NCBI RefSeq assembly: GCF_022539665.2
Contig: NC_081331.1
Coordinates: forward strand, 13,424,638 to 13,488,637
Direction of reading: 5' to 3'
Source of the DNA: Daphnia carinata
Lineage: Eukaryota; Arthropoda; Branchiopoda; Diplostraca; Daphniidae
DNA: 64,000 nt
Below the pieces are notes generated by a model that saw only the letters and a program-made list of their open reading frames with translations, searched no databases and was not told where the DNA came from. Shown here piece after piece: positions 13,845-25,422 of this stretch (positions are counted from its first letter, which is position 1; the number at the start of each line of letters is the position of its first letter). Made by a program: the position numbers and the translations under genes.

Positions 13845-15982
13845 AATCATATGTACCCGTGTGTAGACACGCCGAAAAGAAACACATCAAGAAAGAAGCT
13901 GCTGGTATAGACAGAGCAAAAGAAATGCGTCAGCAGTTGGAAAACTTTTGCGCGCGGGCGACGTTTTTCCAGGAGGTACAAGAAGCCACGACAATGACGA
14001 GGGACAAACATCAGTTCGCTTGAAGAGAGCCAAGAAGAAGTGTCGAAATATGTCTATGTCAAACAGCTTTAAAAAAAAAAAAGAAGGAAAGAAGCCTGGG
14101 AAATGAGTGGAATGGCCGTACCTTCGTTTGAGCGTGTCGAGATTGTAACCTATAGATAGATTGCGCTTGAGCAAAAAAAGAAAGAGCACGTTATGCTCCA
14201 CATTGACTCTCTCCTTGGCTCAATGTTTGAAAAAAAAAAAACTATGCCGAGACAATTATATCCGTGTAATTTCCCAGAGTTTTAACGACCTTCGGCTAAT
14301 GAACTAGACGAAAACAACTTTTGACGTTCTCTGTTTCTTACCTGCTGCAGCAACTTGCTGCCAAATGTGAGACTGTCTTATGGCGTGTAACTGCGAAAGA
14401 AACATCAGTTTTTTATTCTGTTAGACCCCGTTGTTTGTTTGCTAAAGTTTCGCTCTTTGCAACGGTCATTTTCTACTTTCACGACCTTGGCTTTGGGCCG
14501 TCCCCGAAAAACTTTAATTTGCGTCCCTTTTCCTTTACAATGTAAGCAAACGCACAATAACTTTTACGAAATAAAACTATAAATAATATGTTTTCCATTT
14601 GAAAGGTGGACAAAACTTTTTGCTTTTTTGCTTTCCGTTTCTTCTTTTGTGCGCCACAATTGCGAAAGATTACGAAGTAAGTTGATGTCATTTATGTTGT
14701 ATATGTACAGCGAAGCAGAGAAAAGGAACGACTTTCGCTGGTTAATGATGGCATTCTCGTGTCACGCAATCGCTGTTGGCAGCATCGAATGTCGTGAACA
14801 ATTGAGTCGTGATGGAGCTCCTTTCTCGTGTCGGAATTTGCGAGTTCGGGTAACGTGACACGAGTACCTGCCCGTTATAACAAAACCTCAGGATGATGTG
14901 CTCTTTGCGTTCCCAAATATGAAACAGATTGCTGTGCGCATTCCTCCGGCCTTCTGCTTTTTGAACAAAAAAAAAAAGAACCACAAACACATCTACGTTG
15001 GCTTAATACCACATTTGTTATTATCAATTGTTGTATGTGTATAGTCAACAGCTCAACACGAAGGTTTTCTGTCAAGTTGAAGTGGAGATGAACAAGTGCC
15101 TGACGCGCGGATTCTGAGTGGATTCCTCCGGCATTTTTCGTTCAACTCTTTGAGAAAAATGCCTGTACTGCAAGTGATCACTTGGCTCATCAACTTTGCC
15201 TTGATGTAACAAACTACAGCGACTGTGTACAGCTGTCACAAGTGCTGTTACTCGTCAAGTTTTTCTTGTGCTCATGTACCACACGTATATCTGATTTCCT
15301 TCCAAGTGGGTTGGTATACTCGCATTGCGTTCTAACGGTCATCACAATTGAGGTCGTTAACGCTAGTGTTTTTTATTATCCGTTGGACTTCCGAGTATTA
15401 TTAAGAACGTGTTCTTTTATTTTTTTGATGACCAGGAATGCACGCGGTGGGTTCCAATATATGGAATACCGGTTTTGCTGGACCTCCACATAGTCCTGCA
15501 TGATGAGCTACCGTCGAAATGAAATTCAAATTTTTTTTTTTTTCAAAAAATACTTTATCTATATCGCATCAAGACGTGGCTCTTCTTCTGGGGATTCCAA
15601 ACAATCTTGGTCAAATCGTATTAACAGGAAAATCATAAAATTTGTGGGGAACGTAGAAGAGAAAACCCACCGACCCAAAAGGATTAGTCGGGAATATAAA
15701 AATAACTGAAATAGTCTTTGCCCTTGCCTTTATAGATTGTCATCTGTAACCATATAACTAAATGCTGAAATATATTTCTGTATAGCCACAGCGCGCATAC
15801 ACGCCAAACGGGGCTATCGATTGCTCAGCTGTTTTTATATTTCCAGAGGTGCTCCGTGGCGGCCCCCCTCCTAGTGGCCGAATGCCATGTTTGTGTGGCC
15901 GTGAAAAGCAGATAGAATATTCTTGTACGATAATGTTTAGCTAACCATCATCCACCGGTTGTATATAGTCAGCCGAACGAAC

Positions 15983-16009
<27 letters not shown>
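15983..16009. repeat. (AG)13 microsatellite
   Basis: A dinucleotide AG array of about 13 units in non-coding sequence. Confidence 0.95.
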
Positions 16010-16013
<4 letters not shown>

Positions 16014-17871
16014 CATGTGTCAAAAATTCCGATGGCAAATTTCCCAGGCATGTTCCAGAGTGGAAAAAGAAAAATGGAGAAATATTCTTGTTTCATCTTC
16101 GAGTTTTGTGTTTTATTTTTTTTTTTCGTTTGTTGATTTACCGACAGCTGTACGTGTGTGAGAGGGCGCGCGTCTTTCTCTCTCGGAGACAAAAAACTCC
16201 TCCCCATCCTGGTTGATCCGTCCGTAAATCAATCCGCTGCCCTGTCATTAACTAGCGTTAAACATTCATGCGGCTGTTTGACCAATTGTCTGCATGCGGC
16301 AACCCTCAGCAGCCAACATTTTTTAATATTTCTCTTTTCTTAAGAGGAACTACGCGGCCCGCTCTTGGCCCCAGTCTTTTGCCCGTCTTTAAAACTGGGG
16401 GTCTCATCGCGTTGCTGGCCAAAAAACATTTAAATACAAAATATACTCAAATACTTTGCGGGGTAATAGTCGACGATCCTCCTTTCTTTGTTGTTTTCCT
16501 ATTTTTGTTTTCTATTCATCCGTTCTCGGCGTATACCTTGGCAGCCTTACTGGGAAGAAAAGAAAAAGAAGAGGGCCAGTTGACGACCTCATTTGCATAA
16601 TGAAGGCAAGACTCGAAGGCTTCAATTTAGTCATTAAAACTCATATCGAACACGGTTGTAGACATCCCTTCAAAGCGGCTTATTCTTATCCGAGTCCCGC
16701 GTGATTATCGACATGCCAAACAGTGACGTCACAACCTTTTCCAAAATGATTCGCTTTTTATATTTGGTTTCCCCATTTTCGGTGCGTTTGCATTAAAAAG
16801 GAAAAAAAAAAAAAAAATAAGCGCAGGGCCCATCAATATCTTGCTCGTTCACAGTTGCTGTCAGTTCCATAAACCATGGATCACGGTACAAACTTTGTTG
16901 ACTTGTTTATTCAAATCAGCTTCGCTCCGCCTCATCGGCCGCTGTCTTGCTTCGAATTTTTCTGTTATTTTTATGTCAGAATATTTTTTTTGTTTTGTTT
17001 TTTGTTTCTTCTTGATTTCGGATGCGGTTTCAACGGCATTTTTCTTCCCTATTTTTAAAACAAACAATGGCGATAGGGTCGTAATAATTTAACTAGCGCC
17101 GTCCAATTGTCTGGTGCCGAAGAACAATACCGGCAATGGAAATAGGCGGACGATGAAAAGTGGCTAATGAGAGTCTAATTCCGAATACAATATATATACC
17201 CTTTTCTTTTTTTTTTTTTTTGTTTAAACAAAACAAAATACCCAATCAGGCCATCATCATAGCGATCCATCCTCCCACCTTTTCCAGGTATTTTACCTAT
17301 ACAATAGCGCAAAAAAAAAAATGGTTATAGCGAGACAAGAGCGAATCCATTTGTGAAACAATTGATCTCCCCATAACCTTCTATTTCTACCCCATAGTAT
17401 ATCGAGGCTTTTCTTTGTCTTTCACATGAATGAGGGGTTGCATTTTTTTGCTTTCTGAAAAACTGGCAGACCACCGTAAATTTGAAACCCCTTCGATCGG
17501 CTGTCATTTATCTCGGAAGAGGAGGGTCTGTGTAACGATGGAACAAAAAAAAAAAATAGGCAACCGCTATTTTTTTTTTTTCCAGGAGACTTAATGAATT
17601 CTTTTTGCCTTGAAGAAGGGAAATGTCTAATCTATAAAAGCTTAAAAAGAAGAGGAAAAAGGAGGGATTTTCACTCCCCCCTCCACCCCTACTTTAGAAA
17701 GAAGAGAGAGAGAGCCGATAGATTGATTATTTCACTCAGAACGTTTTAAAAGTTATGGCTGCTGGAACTCTTCTTCGCTATTAACGAACCAAGTCGAAAA
17801 TGCATAAAATCCAGTAATGAATCGAATCAACAAAGAAAATCAATGAAGTTAATATTTTTTCAAACTATATG

Positions 17872-17891
17872 TATATATATATATATATATA
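17872..17891. repeat. (TA)10 microsatellite with palindromic flanks
   Basis: A TA array bordered by GTA on the left and TAC on the right, so the whole block is self-complementary and could extrude as a hairpin. Confidence 0.9.
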
Positions 17892-20800
17892 CATACAAAC
17901 ATTTTTGAATTTCGAGTGTGTTGATGTGTTTATTATGCAGCATTGCTTTTCCCTTTTAAATAATAAAAATAGATTCTGTACTAATGCTTAAATACATCAA
18001 GATCATCCGGAGCGATACGCGCTTTCTGCAGGAAATCTACGTGAATTAGCATTGGCTGAATTTAGGATGGTTGAAAAGAAAAGCACATCGTGTTGGATTC
18101 GACACTTGCGTTCGATGTGCCACGGCCCGTTGAACGCAGCGGGACACGGCACGAAACTGAACACGAAAAATGCCGAGTTTTTATATTTATTTTTCTTTTT
18201 CTCTCTTTCCATTTCATTCTCTTACTCGTCTTCTTTTTTTGTGTGTGTGTGTTGTTTTTATTTTCCTTTGTGTTCGGGATGCCTCAACATTCCGATCTCA
18301 CCTATGGAGAACATTCAAATTAGTTGCGTTAAGTGCAGATCTGTATACAGCGGCACCACCAACAACAACCGTTGCCTCTCCGCTGCGCCCCCTGATTTAT
18401 TGGACATTTTGCCCTATTGATTTAACATTTCAAATCCATTACGACCGTTGCTGGTATTCAACCGTATCGCAATGTCGCATCCGCAAAAAAACAAAAAAAA
18501 CTAACGTATTTAATGATTTACAGACTACAGAAAACAAATTTTATATTCATTATTTTTGTTTTAGAATTGTGTTGTTCTTATTATTATCCAAGGTTGATTT
18601 GATTCCTCAGCTTTTCGTCAATCTATTCGTAAAGATCAACGCCCGCTTGTTATGCTCGTTAATTCATTCTGTCAAGGAAATATAAAAAGAAAAATAAAGG
18701 CAGTTGAATGAATCCCCTGTAACTGATGGAGATGTTTCCATCATAGCCCTCCGTAATTAACTTTGATGGGATTGCCCAAGCGTGCTGTACATAAACACCG
18801 TGTGTGTGTGTGTAGGTGTACCTGCACGTTATAGCCAACGAGAAGAAGAAACGATTGAGAACGCGGCCGCGATATATAGGACGGCCCGATCAAGATGCGA
18901 GTTGTGCGTGCTCACCGAAAGCTCTGGGTACCATCCAGCCCAGTGAATATATACACACACAAGATCTAGTACGTTATACGCTCCAGGTTAACACACATTG
19001 GCCGAAGGAAGAGAGGGGCCTGACTTTGGGAAAAAGCTGTGAGGCGTGCGATCATTGCTTGTCTTGATCTGTCATCATCGATCACCTCGTCTATCACGAT
19101 TCAATCAACTCGCTGGATACTCGCACGATTGGTGGTTTTCTATTCTCTCCGCCTCTTTTTGTTTTCCTTATTATGATTTTTTTTTTTTTGCTTTTCAATA
19201 TGCCTTGCGAGGTGTTCCAGCAGTTTGAGGCGGCCAGACGAGATCGTCTTGATTGAAAATATACCGAACGAGAAAAGAGAACGGAAAAGTGATTTTCTTG
19301 CATCATCGATGAAGCGTCATGACAAAGCAGATTTTCTAAATCATTTTTCTTTTGGTCGTTTGAAGGCTTTTTTTTTTTTCGTGTTGTTTATAGCAAAAAA
19401 AAAAAAAAAACCTTCATCAGCCACTTTGAGTCGCACCACACGGGGCTCCAGTGACTCGTCTTCACTCCTCCCGCCCTAATTCGTTTACATAAGAAAATGT
19501 TCATCTTTTTTTTTTCTTTCTTTGCTAACAATGTTTCCTGATGATTTTCCAAACGGCTCGTTCAAACAAACACACGCCCCTCATCAAAAAGTCCCTGTGT
19601 GTTCAACCTTATTCAAACATTTTTTTTCTTCTTCTTCTTTAGGAGTTTTTTGGTTGTTTCTCCCCAATTTTGTTTTACAATTCACGAACGACATTGTCTC
19701 CGGATTCGAGGGGGCGTGTTTCCGTACGTGTGTGTCGGTTCGGGGAGGGCTTATTTGCGTGCGTTGCGAACCAGAGAAAAACTCTTTCACAAGGCAAACT
19801 TGTTTTTGTTGGCTCTCGTCGTCCCTTAAAGCTAATCCTTCTGGCGGAAATGCATGGCACATTGGGGAAGGATTGATAACAGCGCAGAAAAATAACGCCC
19901 GATTTGGACAGCTGCCAACAAGCGCTTCAAAAAAAAAAAGTCCAGGGCCGCACGGCTATAATCCAAATCCAATCTGATTTTTATCGTATCAGTGCAGCAA
20001 CAGCTCTGGGCGACAAACGATATGTACAGTCACAACAGATTCGTATCTGTTGAACACGTATGGAAAGAAGCGATTCGATAGATAGAAGAAATGTAATGCC
20101 ATTCGAAAATGCGATCAAACATTTGATGAAATTTCGGAATGGAAAACAATGGCCGAATGCAATTTCATTTTACACAAAATACATTTGTACTTGTACAATA
20201 GGCTGCTGTATCTCTGTGAAATATTAGTGCTGCGAGATAGGCATCGGCCCTGGCGTTGAATAATAATAGACTGGCAAAGTAAACAGTGCTGGAATTTATA
20301 CATCTATATGTGCGTATTCTCAGCTGTCGTGCTGCTACGTGGTGTATGTATATATATATAGTGTTCAGTATTCATTGAAAAGATTTGTGGAGAGAGAAGA
20401 TACTATTACTGGAACAACAAGAGAAAAGACCTCATTTCAATTTTCTGAAAAATGTTCTTTCCATTCTTTTGCCGGTATGTAGCACCTTATGGAGGTGGTT
20501 TGTGTGGTTCAGAAAGAGGGGGGAGTGTGTGTGTGTGCAGATGAATTTTTCTTTCTTTTTTTTCATATTTATTCTATTCTTCTTTTTACTTCTTCAGCTT
20601 GTGCTATAGTCTCTTTTGTCATCCTCTTATCTGCGACTACTCATCTGGCTGGGGGTCCTTATTTTTTTCTTCGTGTGTCCTTTTCCCTGTTCACCCCCAT
20701 TGAGTTCTGTCTCTCCTTTTGGTATACACACTTCACGCCAGAGAAGACGCCAGTTCCAAAACACAATAGGAGAGAGACGACCCATTGTGCTGGAGACTCC

Positions 20801-22497
20801 ACCTTGGGTCAACCCGAATCAATCGAGCGCACAGCTTCCAGAATTTTTTTGTTAACATTTCCATTTTTTTTTTTTATTTGTTTGTGTTGGTAAAGGTTTC
20901 CCTTTTCTCTTTTCGTCCAAACCCGAACAACACCAATAATAATCCGACTGGAAAAGTTGTGTTCCAGTCAACGATTTTTTTTTTCTGTCGTGTGGTTGTC
21001 GTTTCTTTTAATTTTTCTGCCCATTTTGGTTGAATACTTGTGTTCTTTCACTTCCCATAAAAATGAAAGAAGAAAGAAAAAAATAACGACTGCGTCCCCA
21101 ACAGTGTCAACTTTGGCATGGCCAGTTACAAATCAATTTCCTTCCCAATTTTCATGACCCTGTTCTTAACGGCGGAGACATTTCCGTTTGCCAGGGTTTA
21201 ACGTTATTGCTTGTCGTATAAACCGACGACCGAAAATGAATGGACAAAGAGTTAGAACTAAAAGAAAAAACTAACGTTATGGCCTTTAACGTAGAGAGAC
21301 AGCTCTACGTTGCGTATAGCTATCGAAATCGTAAATCTGCTCATCTCTTGTTTCCTTCTTACTTTTGGCATTTTATTTTGTCTACGAAGTCCCGAAGACG
21401 AACTAGAAATGTCTGTTGCAGCACGAACGGACGGGGTGTCATTTGAACATCTTTCATCGGTGTGTTCCCTTGAAAGATGTTTGCCATGTTTACCTTACAT
21501 GGAACGCAAAAAACACAGTCTGTGAAGTGTATGGGCCATAGGGTACGCCCGTGGTTTTGATGGAGGTTTGAGAGGTTTTGACCGAGTATCTTTTCCTACG
21601 TCTGTCTTTGGAATGTCCAGGTGGAATGGCGGACAATCTGTATACGACGTCCGGAGTGAATAAGAACGAGCCACACGCGGAGACAGAGTGAGATAGAACG
21701 TAAAAGGGTATGATGGTTTAAAATAAAAAAAGACGCACATTTCAATACATGTATGCAAGGTAAACAAACCGCAGCAGGAGCGTTCATCTTTCGAAGGCTG
21801 GAACACAAAAAAAAAGGGGGGAATAGCAAAGAATTGCTGTGAAGTGGATGACGGACTGGCCACGTACACTGTAAAAAGTGTACATACATCTATGTAAGTT
21901 GGTGTATATCAAAAAAAGGTGGAGGACCTCCTGTCGCGAGCGCCGCTGTTAAAGGTCGAACTGGAAGAAGAGAGGCTTATGCAGCGGGGCTTGAGGATTC
22001 CTGCCGGGAAAACAAACATGGCCACTCTTAAAAAGAAAGAACCCAATAGTCCTTATAGCCTTTGGAACAACAACCCACAGGATACTATTCGGCACTATTC
22101 ATCATTGAAATATTTCCTCCGGTCCTTATGTTTTATTTATTTATTTACATTTTTAACCTCCCCCTCTTTCATTCTTTTTTACGACTTCGCAGAGGGATAG
22201 AAAAAAAAGAAAGACCCACACAACTGTAATAATAATGGAGCTAGAGATTGAGGTGTGTAACGACGTAGCCCGTGAATTTCAAACATTGTTCTTTGTACGT
22301 ATCGACTTGTATTCCAGCTTTCAATCACGACTCAAATGACAGTTATGTGTGCCTACTTATTCATTATGGCCAAAAACCAAACAATGCCAATAATGCAAAC
22401 TAAAAGATATTTAACACAAAAAAAAATCTATTATTTGTCTTTTTCCCCCGCGTTTTTCAAACGCTTATCGAAGATGATCTTCCGCGTGCAGCGGGGG

Positions 22498-22526
22498 CGC
22501 GGCCAGGTGTTTGCGTGCGGGCCGCG
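22498..22526. other. GC-rich hairpin in an AT-rich stretch
   Basis: A perfect 7-bp inverted repeat (CGCGGCC at 22498-22504, GGCCGCG at 22520-22526) brackets a 15-base loop. The surrounding 22480-22545 segment is unusually GC- and CpG-rich compared with its flanks. No open frame here is convincing. It could be a small CpG-rich regulatory site or chance structure. Confidence 0.4.
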
Positions 22527-24850
22527 AGGGGGGTTCAAACAGCAGGTGATATCAGTTGGGTTATGTACACATAGCGGTGGATGAATATTTAAAAATGAAA
22601 GGGGGCGAAAATATGCAGTAACCCCCCCCCCCGCTCAGATATAGGAAATAAGGTAAGAAGGGGTGAGTCGTTAATGCGTGCTCGCAACACCAAGTCAGTT
22701 ATTTCCAGAGACGACAAAACAGTTGTTCCACAAACACTTTGTATGTATTTCTCTCGCCTTGTGTGTGTTTTAAAGGCTTATATACGATTTCCCACGGCCG
22801 CGCACCACCGCCCTTTTCTTAACCTCTTGTATCCGATAAGAATAATTGTCATTCTGTATGCTCGGCATGGCAGGGAGGGGAGCTATAACCTGAGTGTAGG
22901 AGGTCAGGAATGAAATAGAAGATGAGTCTATGTAAGGTGGGAAGACGCATTCCACTGTCTCCGGGGAATGCGCATTTGTGCAATCATGTGGCTAGTGGTT
23001 TGTAACAATGAAAACAAACTATAGACAACAGTTGGGAGAGGGACAGTAATCGCAATAACAGATTGGCAAACAGATGGCGAATTGAGCGAAAACGCTACCC
23101 CCGTTACCTCTCGTGCCTTTCCTTTATTTTGAATAAATGATGAGGCCTCTGTCCGGCCCTTAATTGTCAGGCCACAAAGGACCGGAGAAAAACATACGGG
23201 GTAAAAAAAGAAAATGAAAGATCATTAGCATTTGGGGTGGGATGATGACGTGATCGAAGGACTAAAATGAGCAGCAGCTCTAGTTACAACGCTGATTATT
23301 TATGTAGCTATCCAAACACGCAACCTCGCGACTAGTTGATTGGGATTTTTGTTTGAAACAAAAAAAAAAAGAGCATCAACCCGCTTCTAGCGGTGTAAAC
23401 ATTTGCGCTAGCCAGTTCTAATCCATCCATCAACAGGGGCCGCTTATTCTTGCTGTGTGTTTGGGACAGATGAAACTATTTCTGCTGGGCAATGAATTTT
23501 CCGACAATGGATTGATCATCTCCTTTATACCTTAGGTGAAACTGCTACCTGTATCTGGTTGTGTGTAGCCAAAAAGAAAAAGAAAACCAACACGCCGTAT
23601 ACGTACATGTCTATCTCGCCTGAGTGAACACCACAACTTGAGGGCGCGCACTGGTTCCATATAAAAGAAAAGAAGGGCCAGCAAGCCAGCTTCAAGAAAA
23701 TGATTATGTTCAAACAAGGTAAAAATGATGAACCAAAAAAAAAAATCAATCTCTCTTCTTCTTATTCTATCCGGGTATGGAAAATAAATAAAAAAAGGGG
23801 GGGAAGTCTTGCAGAGAGAGAAAAATCTAAGCCGAGAGTTGATTTGTTTGCTCGAGCCCCCCTGCCTGGCTCAGCCGATGGGGCGGCAATGACTCGGCGT
23901 TCCGTTGATCTCTTATCTTTCTTCGCTCTACACATTTATATTCTCAATCCCAGCAAACACACATAACAAATAACCCTTGTGTCTTTTTATTTTTTTTGTT
24001 TTCTTACTTCCACATTTTTGCTGCCCTTTTTCATTGACGTCCGTCTTTTAGAACGCGCAACATTCCCCCGGTGATTATTCTCGTTTCTTATTGGCTACGT
24101 TCTTTTAATATGACGGAAGAACATTCTGGCCACACGTCACACAACGGCAACAAAAGTGACGGCAAATCGTTAAACATGCAGCTCATCAACATTCTTTTTG
24201 AAGCTATTCGTATGCGCCACCTCGGGTTTGCAAAAAAAAACAAAAATTCATGTACGCATATTCCGATTTTGTTGTTGTCAATGTGTTTTTGTTTTGCTGT
24301 TCTGCGCTTGCCAGTTGCTAATTTATGTTTGGTATTCCACAACGTTCCTTTACCTCCTCGCGCTTTCTAGATGGCTTTGATGGCTGCCAACTAGTCGACT
24401 GCGTTCTCGCTGCGGATCTCGTTGATTTATGTTGTCGGGAAAAACGCCGTGGCAGTCAACTGTTTTTCTCTTTGAGAATTTTTAACGCATCAGCATGACT
24501 GCACCTTCTCTATATTTCTTAACAAGATGCTGAAGGGGAAAAGGGGGAGGAACTATCTCAAAAAGTTTGCGCAATTTTTTATTTCTTTTTCCGCTTAACG
24601 TCTTCCGGAATGTTTGGCCACGTTTGATATAGCGGACAATTCCGAGAACTGATGTCCAAAACTACCATTCGTTATTCCTTTTTATTTATAGAAGATAAGG
24701 GCGTATTTGTGATATGAGACATTGTTGCCAACGTTGAGCGAACGCAAAACTTTGTCGCGAAATATGAAAGAGAGCTGTCTCTTATCGCTTCACAGTCCAT
24801 CGATGTGTAAGTCTTTCGAAGCTGTAGCCGTGCCAGTTTGACGTTATAAG

Positions 24851-25422
24851 ATGTTCTTTAAAAGCGAAGTAAGTCTCCCCGCATTATTCCGCCAGTGGGT
24901 GTCATCATGTTGATTTTTTAATTATAGGTTATGATGCAAATTTTCGTGCTGCTTTTGATCCCATGGATGTGCGCGGCTTGCACGGCAGTCAGCACGGACA
25001 CAGCCGGCATTTATAATCCGGTGCTCCCACACAGGAGGATGCCGCAACACACCACATCGTGGACGTACCCGTACTATTTTGATTATCCGTATCCCACGGT
25101 TGGCCAACAAACGAGCCGACGTTTATCGAATGTTGTGCCAGCGGCTCCGCAGAAACTCAACGCTTATTACCCGTATCGTTATCCTTATCCGTATCACTAT
25201 CTGTATCAGAATCCGAGTCCGGTTTCGCCGGACTTTCACGCAGTCAATCAAGTCGAATTTATAGAGCCCATCGCATCGTCGGATTTTAGCGGCAACGCTT
25301 ATTTCGGACGGCCTTGGAAGACGGGCCGATTGCATCCTCATCCCACCGTGACTATCCTGGGGCCAGGAGGAGCCGGAGGTGGTGGAGGTGACGGAGGCGC
25401 CGGATTTGGCGGCGGCGATTGA
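24851..25422 (+). CDS. Small secreted Tyr/Pro-rich protein with Gly-rich tail (orphan)
   Basis: I do not recognise a family. Two exons are proposed: 24851-24868 (encoding MFFKSE) with donor GAA|GTAAGT, and 24928-25422 after acceptor ATTATAG, separated by a 59-bp intron typical of this window. The join stays in frame and gives 170 codons including the stop, about 169 aa; starting at the second-exon Met (24931) gives 163 aa. After the start comes a hydrophobic segment (IFVLLLIPWMCAAC) that looks like a signal peptide, then a region dense in Tyr and Pro with YPY-type units (for example YYPYRYPYPYHYLY). The end is a Gly/Asp-rich tail. No membrane segment follows and cysteines are nearly absent after the signal, so a secreted, possibly structural or cuticle/adhesive product is a guess. 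Codons are GC-richer than the flanks, which supports real coding. It stands alone, with no recognised gene for over 7 kb on either side. Confidence 0.65.

Larger units (their letters stand above)
11401..24850. other. Long non-coding stretch, no gene recognised
   Basis: About 13 kb without a recognisable protein. Open frames are short, low in complexity and overlap homopolymers. Contents include a poly(G) run at 13817-13844, a GA array at 15983-16009, a TA array at 17872-17891, a GC-rich hairpin at 22498-22526 and a poly(C) run at 22622-22632. It could be distal regulatory sequence or the introns of a gene whose exons are too short to recognise by eye. Confidence 0.55.

Noticed and set aside
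13382-14023. 213-codon open frame, the longest in the first 25 kb
   Set aside because: It runs straight through the 28-base poly(G) and other low-complexity sequence, which keeps frames open by chance; no domain is recognisable.
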